Part shown: piece by piece, positions 61,975-64,000 of the stretch
How the letters are laid out: every line of letters begins with the position of its first letter
Numbering within the stretch: the stretch's first letter is position 1
Source of the DNA: Eretmocerus hayati
Lineage: Eukaryota > Arthropoda > Insecta > Hymenoptera > Aphelinidae
Direction: 5' to 3'
DNA length: 64,000 nt
Assembly: GCA_029851415.1 (NCBI GenBank)
Contig: CM056742.1
Span: 149,549,121 to 149,613,120 of the forward strand
The notes under the pieces: generated by a model
What the model was told of the DNA's origin: nothing
Databases searched by the model: none
Seen by the model: the letters and a program-made list of their open reading frames with translations, nothing else
Position numbers and translations under genes: made by a program

Positions 61975-64000
61975 ATTTTTTTTATTTTATTTTATTTTAT
62001 TTATTCTATATAGTACACGGTCAAAAAGACCTTTTACATTATAGGTTACATGTGGTGCAAATCATAACACGTACACTCATTTCGAGCAGCTGAAAGAGAG
62101 CTTACTTCACCTTAGTAAGACTCCAACCAAAAATGAACAAAATTAGAATAAACAAAATTAAAATTCTCTTTGGGAGTAGAATATCAAAACTCAACAATTT
62201 GACTTAAAAGTAGTGTAATATTTTCTCCCTCACAGTTGATTTAAATTGCGAAATCCTACTATCAAAAAAATCTATATATTCTCGATTATCGTTTGCCAAA
62301 TGCATGCATCTTTGCATCGGCGATCTAGCGCTCCACGTTCCTTCAATATAATCACTGACGAATGGCTTGAAATTATTTCGCAGCCTCATGTCTGGAACTC
62401 TTATATTTATTCTACACAACAACTCAGGGGCATCAGTATACTGCTTGAAGATTTTAAATAAGATCATCAAATCCTGGTAGTCAAAAAATGATTGTAAACT
62501 ACAAATTTTAAATTTGGTTGCTATGGCTTCATAATCATGTGGAAAGCGGTCAATTAGTGTATCAGTATACAGTGAAAGAAATCTCAAAAACTTATGCTGA
62601 ACTGACTCAAGTTCTTTCATTAGTCCTTTTTCTTTAGGCCGCCACACTGGCGATGCGTATGTAAAATGAGATCTAACTAGCGTTTGATATAAAATACACA
62701 ATGACTCCGGGAAACGAAACTGCACCGTCTTTCTTTTAATGAATGAGATCATCCTTGTTGCCTTGTTTTTTATCATGGAAATGTGCGATTTGAATTTCAT
62801 TTTACAGTCGAATATTACTTCGAGATCTTTTACCTCAATTAACCTTTCAATTTGTTTCCCTTGGAGAGTATAATTTACCACTACTTTTGGGATTTTGCTA
62901 GCATAATACGACATTACTACACATTTGTTCAGATTCAAGGTCATGCAGTTCCAGTAGTTCCAGATTTCAAATGAATTGAGATCGGATTGTAACAAATTAG
63001 TATCAGATTCCGACCGTATTTTAAACAATATCTTTAAATCATCTGCAAAGAGCAAAATTTTGCTGTGCTTTATCCACTGGTTAATATCATTGATGGACAG
63101 ATTAAATAAAAGTGTTCCAGTATGGGACCCCTGCAGTACACCAGACTTCACCTCAAAGGATTCAGATAATACCCCATTTACGCGAACTGCTTGAGTTCTG
63201 TTGCTTAGGAATGATTTGAACCACTCAAACAGGGAACCACTTATCCCATATGCGGGCAGTTTGAATAGCAAAATCTGATGACAAACCGAGTCAAAGGCTC
63301 GCCTGTAATCAGTATAGATGACATCAACTTGGTCCCCTTCTTTAAACGCCTCTAGTATGTATTCTGACTTTGAGAGAAGATTTGTTGTTGTTGACCTTTT
63401 TGGCATGAAGTCATGCTGCTGGAAAATTATGAACTTATGAAAATAAGAGGATAACTTTTCTTCCACTATCTGGTCCAACATTTTAGCAAACACACTAATT
63501 TTTGTGATTGGTCTATAATTGCTAATATTCTGAGGATTCCCACTCTTCAAAATTGGAGAGATCCAAGAGTGTTTCCATTCTCCCGGAAATTTTCCACTAT
63601 CTAATGGAAGTTTGTATAAAATGAACAAAGGTTGTAGTAATTGCTTATGACAACTATTAACAAAGAGGGGATGAATGCCATCGTGACCTACACCCAGTTT
63701 TCCATCCAAGCTCAACATAACATTCAGAACATCATCCGGTGTAAGGTCAAGTTCAGACAGTGCAATAGCTTCATTTGAAATGATGTGTTTTTCAAAGTCT
63801 CTTGGTGGAACAACATCTTGATAGAAGTCCGAGAAAAATTTTGCAAAAAGAATAACAGCTTCCTCAACGTTATCAGATTTTTCATCATTCAAAAATAGCT
63901 TCTCCGGGATTACAGAGTGAGTTTTCGGGTTAGCATATCTCCAAAATGTTTTTGCATCAGTTTTTATTCCAGACTCTACTTTATTCATGTAATTCCTAAA
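61975..64000 (-). mobile_element. Non-LTR retrotransposon (CR1/jockey-like LINE), 3' part
   Basis: The minus-strand element has its 3' end at a (TAAAA)n-type tail (plus-strand TTTTATTTTA run at about 61975-62006), a 3' UTR of about 200 bp and a reverse transcriptase frame that continues past the right window edge. The 5' end is outside the window. Confidence 0.9.
62204..64000 (-). CDS. LINE ORF2 reverse transcriptase, partial at window edge
   Basis: Open from the window edge to the stop at 62204-62206, about 598 codons; the ATG at 63988 is internal, since the frame is open upstream. Motifs in order: SNYRPITKIS, YTDYRRAFD (first catalytic Asp), SGVLQGSHTGTLLFNL, LLFADDLKIL (the catalytic Asp pair) and a C-terminal thumb/connection region with HFTYASPVWRP. 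These fit the CR1/jockey group of non-LTR elements. The endonuclease domain would lie to the right, outside the window. Several motif positions are unusual (HDFMPKRST for the usual QHGF type, and SHTGTLLFN for SVLGPLLF), so the copy may be aged, but no stop is seen. Confidence 0.92.
   Translation of the reverse strand, partial: FRNYMNKVESGIKTDAKTFWRYANPKTHSVIPEKLFLNDEKSDNVEEAVILFAKFFSDFYQDVVPPRDFEKHIISNEAIALSELDLTPDDVLNVMLSLDGKLGVGHDGIHPLFVNSCHKQLLQPLFILYKLPLDSGKFPGEWKHSWISPILKSGNPQNISNYRPITKISVFAKMLDQIVEEKLSSYFHKFIIFQQHDFMPKRSTTTNLLSKSEYILEAFKEGDQVDVIYTDYRRAFDSVCHQILLFKLPAYGISGSLFEWFKSFLSNRTQAVRVNGVLSESFEVKSGVLQGSHTGTLLFNLSINDINQWIKHSKILLFADDLKILFKIRSESDTNLLQSDLNSFEIWNYWNCMTLNLNKCVVMSYYASKIPKVVVNYTLQGKQIERLIEVKDLEVIFDCKMKFKSHISMIKNKATRMISFIKRKTVQFRFPESLCILYQTLVRSHFTYASPVWRPKEKGLMKELESVQHKFLRFLSLYTDTLIDRFPHDYEAIATKFKICSLQSFFDYQDLMILFKIFKQYTDAPELLCRINIRVPDMRLRNNFKPFVSDYIEGTWSARSPMQRCMHLANDNREYIDFFDSRISQFKSTVREKILHYF

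Overview
The window is eukaryotic nuclear DNA from an insect. The evidence is AT-rich sequence, spliced genes with short introns (several of about 70-75 bp), and metazoan gene families. The transposon families present are copia with an initiator-tRNA-Met half-molecule primer site, Tigger/pogo and a CR1/jockey-like LINE. A hymenopteran fits the general look, but that is an inference; nothing in the window proves the order.

Layout. Roughly 1-28 kb is gene-poor. Its best coding evidence is two phase-compatible exons, about 5.8 kb apart, that look like the C-terminus of a GPI-anchored surface protein (2489-8438, +). The rest of this stretch is AT-rich spacer, long inverted-repeat elements (6767-8029, 13195-14619, 15077-15321, 24110-24570) and a CAG/AGCC-rich satellite (20350-20825). 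At 28.6-30.5 kb, three phase-compatible exons encode a signal peptide, a Ser/Asp-rich spacer and a six-cysteine CS-alpha-beta (defensin-like) domain.

From 31 to 43 kb the window is a transposon nest. It holds a TA-flanked 0.8-kb element, an 87-bp Tigger-type MITE, two inverted copies of a repeat carrying ATTACTGCG motifs (34.1-35.3 and 42.1-42.9 kb), and between those copies a structurally complete 5.2-kb copia element. Its two 329-bp LTRs differ at one base, but its pol frame carries a stop codon and a frameshift.

From 47.9 to 61 kb lie three conserved host genes: ARMT1 (+, 6 exons, looks complete), GOLPH3 (-, 4 exons, looks complete) and a SMYD4-like TPR-MYND-SET gene (+, incomplete in the window). 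An apparently intact Tigger transposon (55219-57489), with a two-exon transposase, sits inside the first recognised coding exon of the SMYD4-like gene. The window ends in a LINE on the minus strand (about 61975 to beyond 64000).

The two observations most worth following are the defensin-like gene and the Tigger that interrupts the SMYD4-like gene exactly at a TA dinucleotide.
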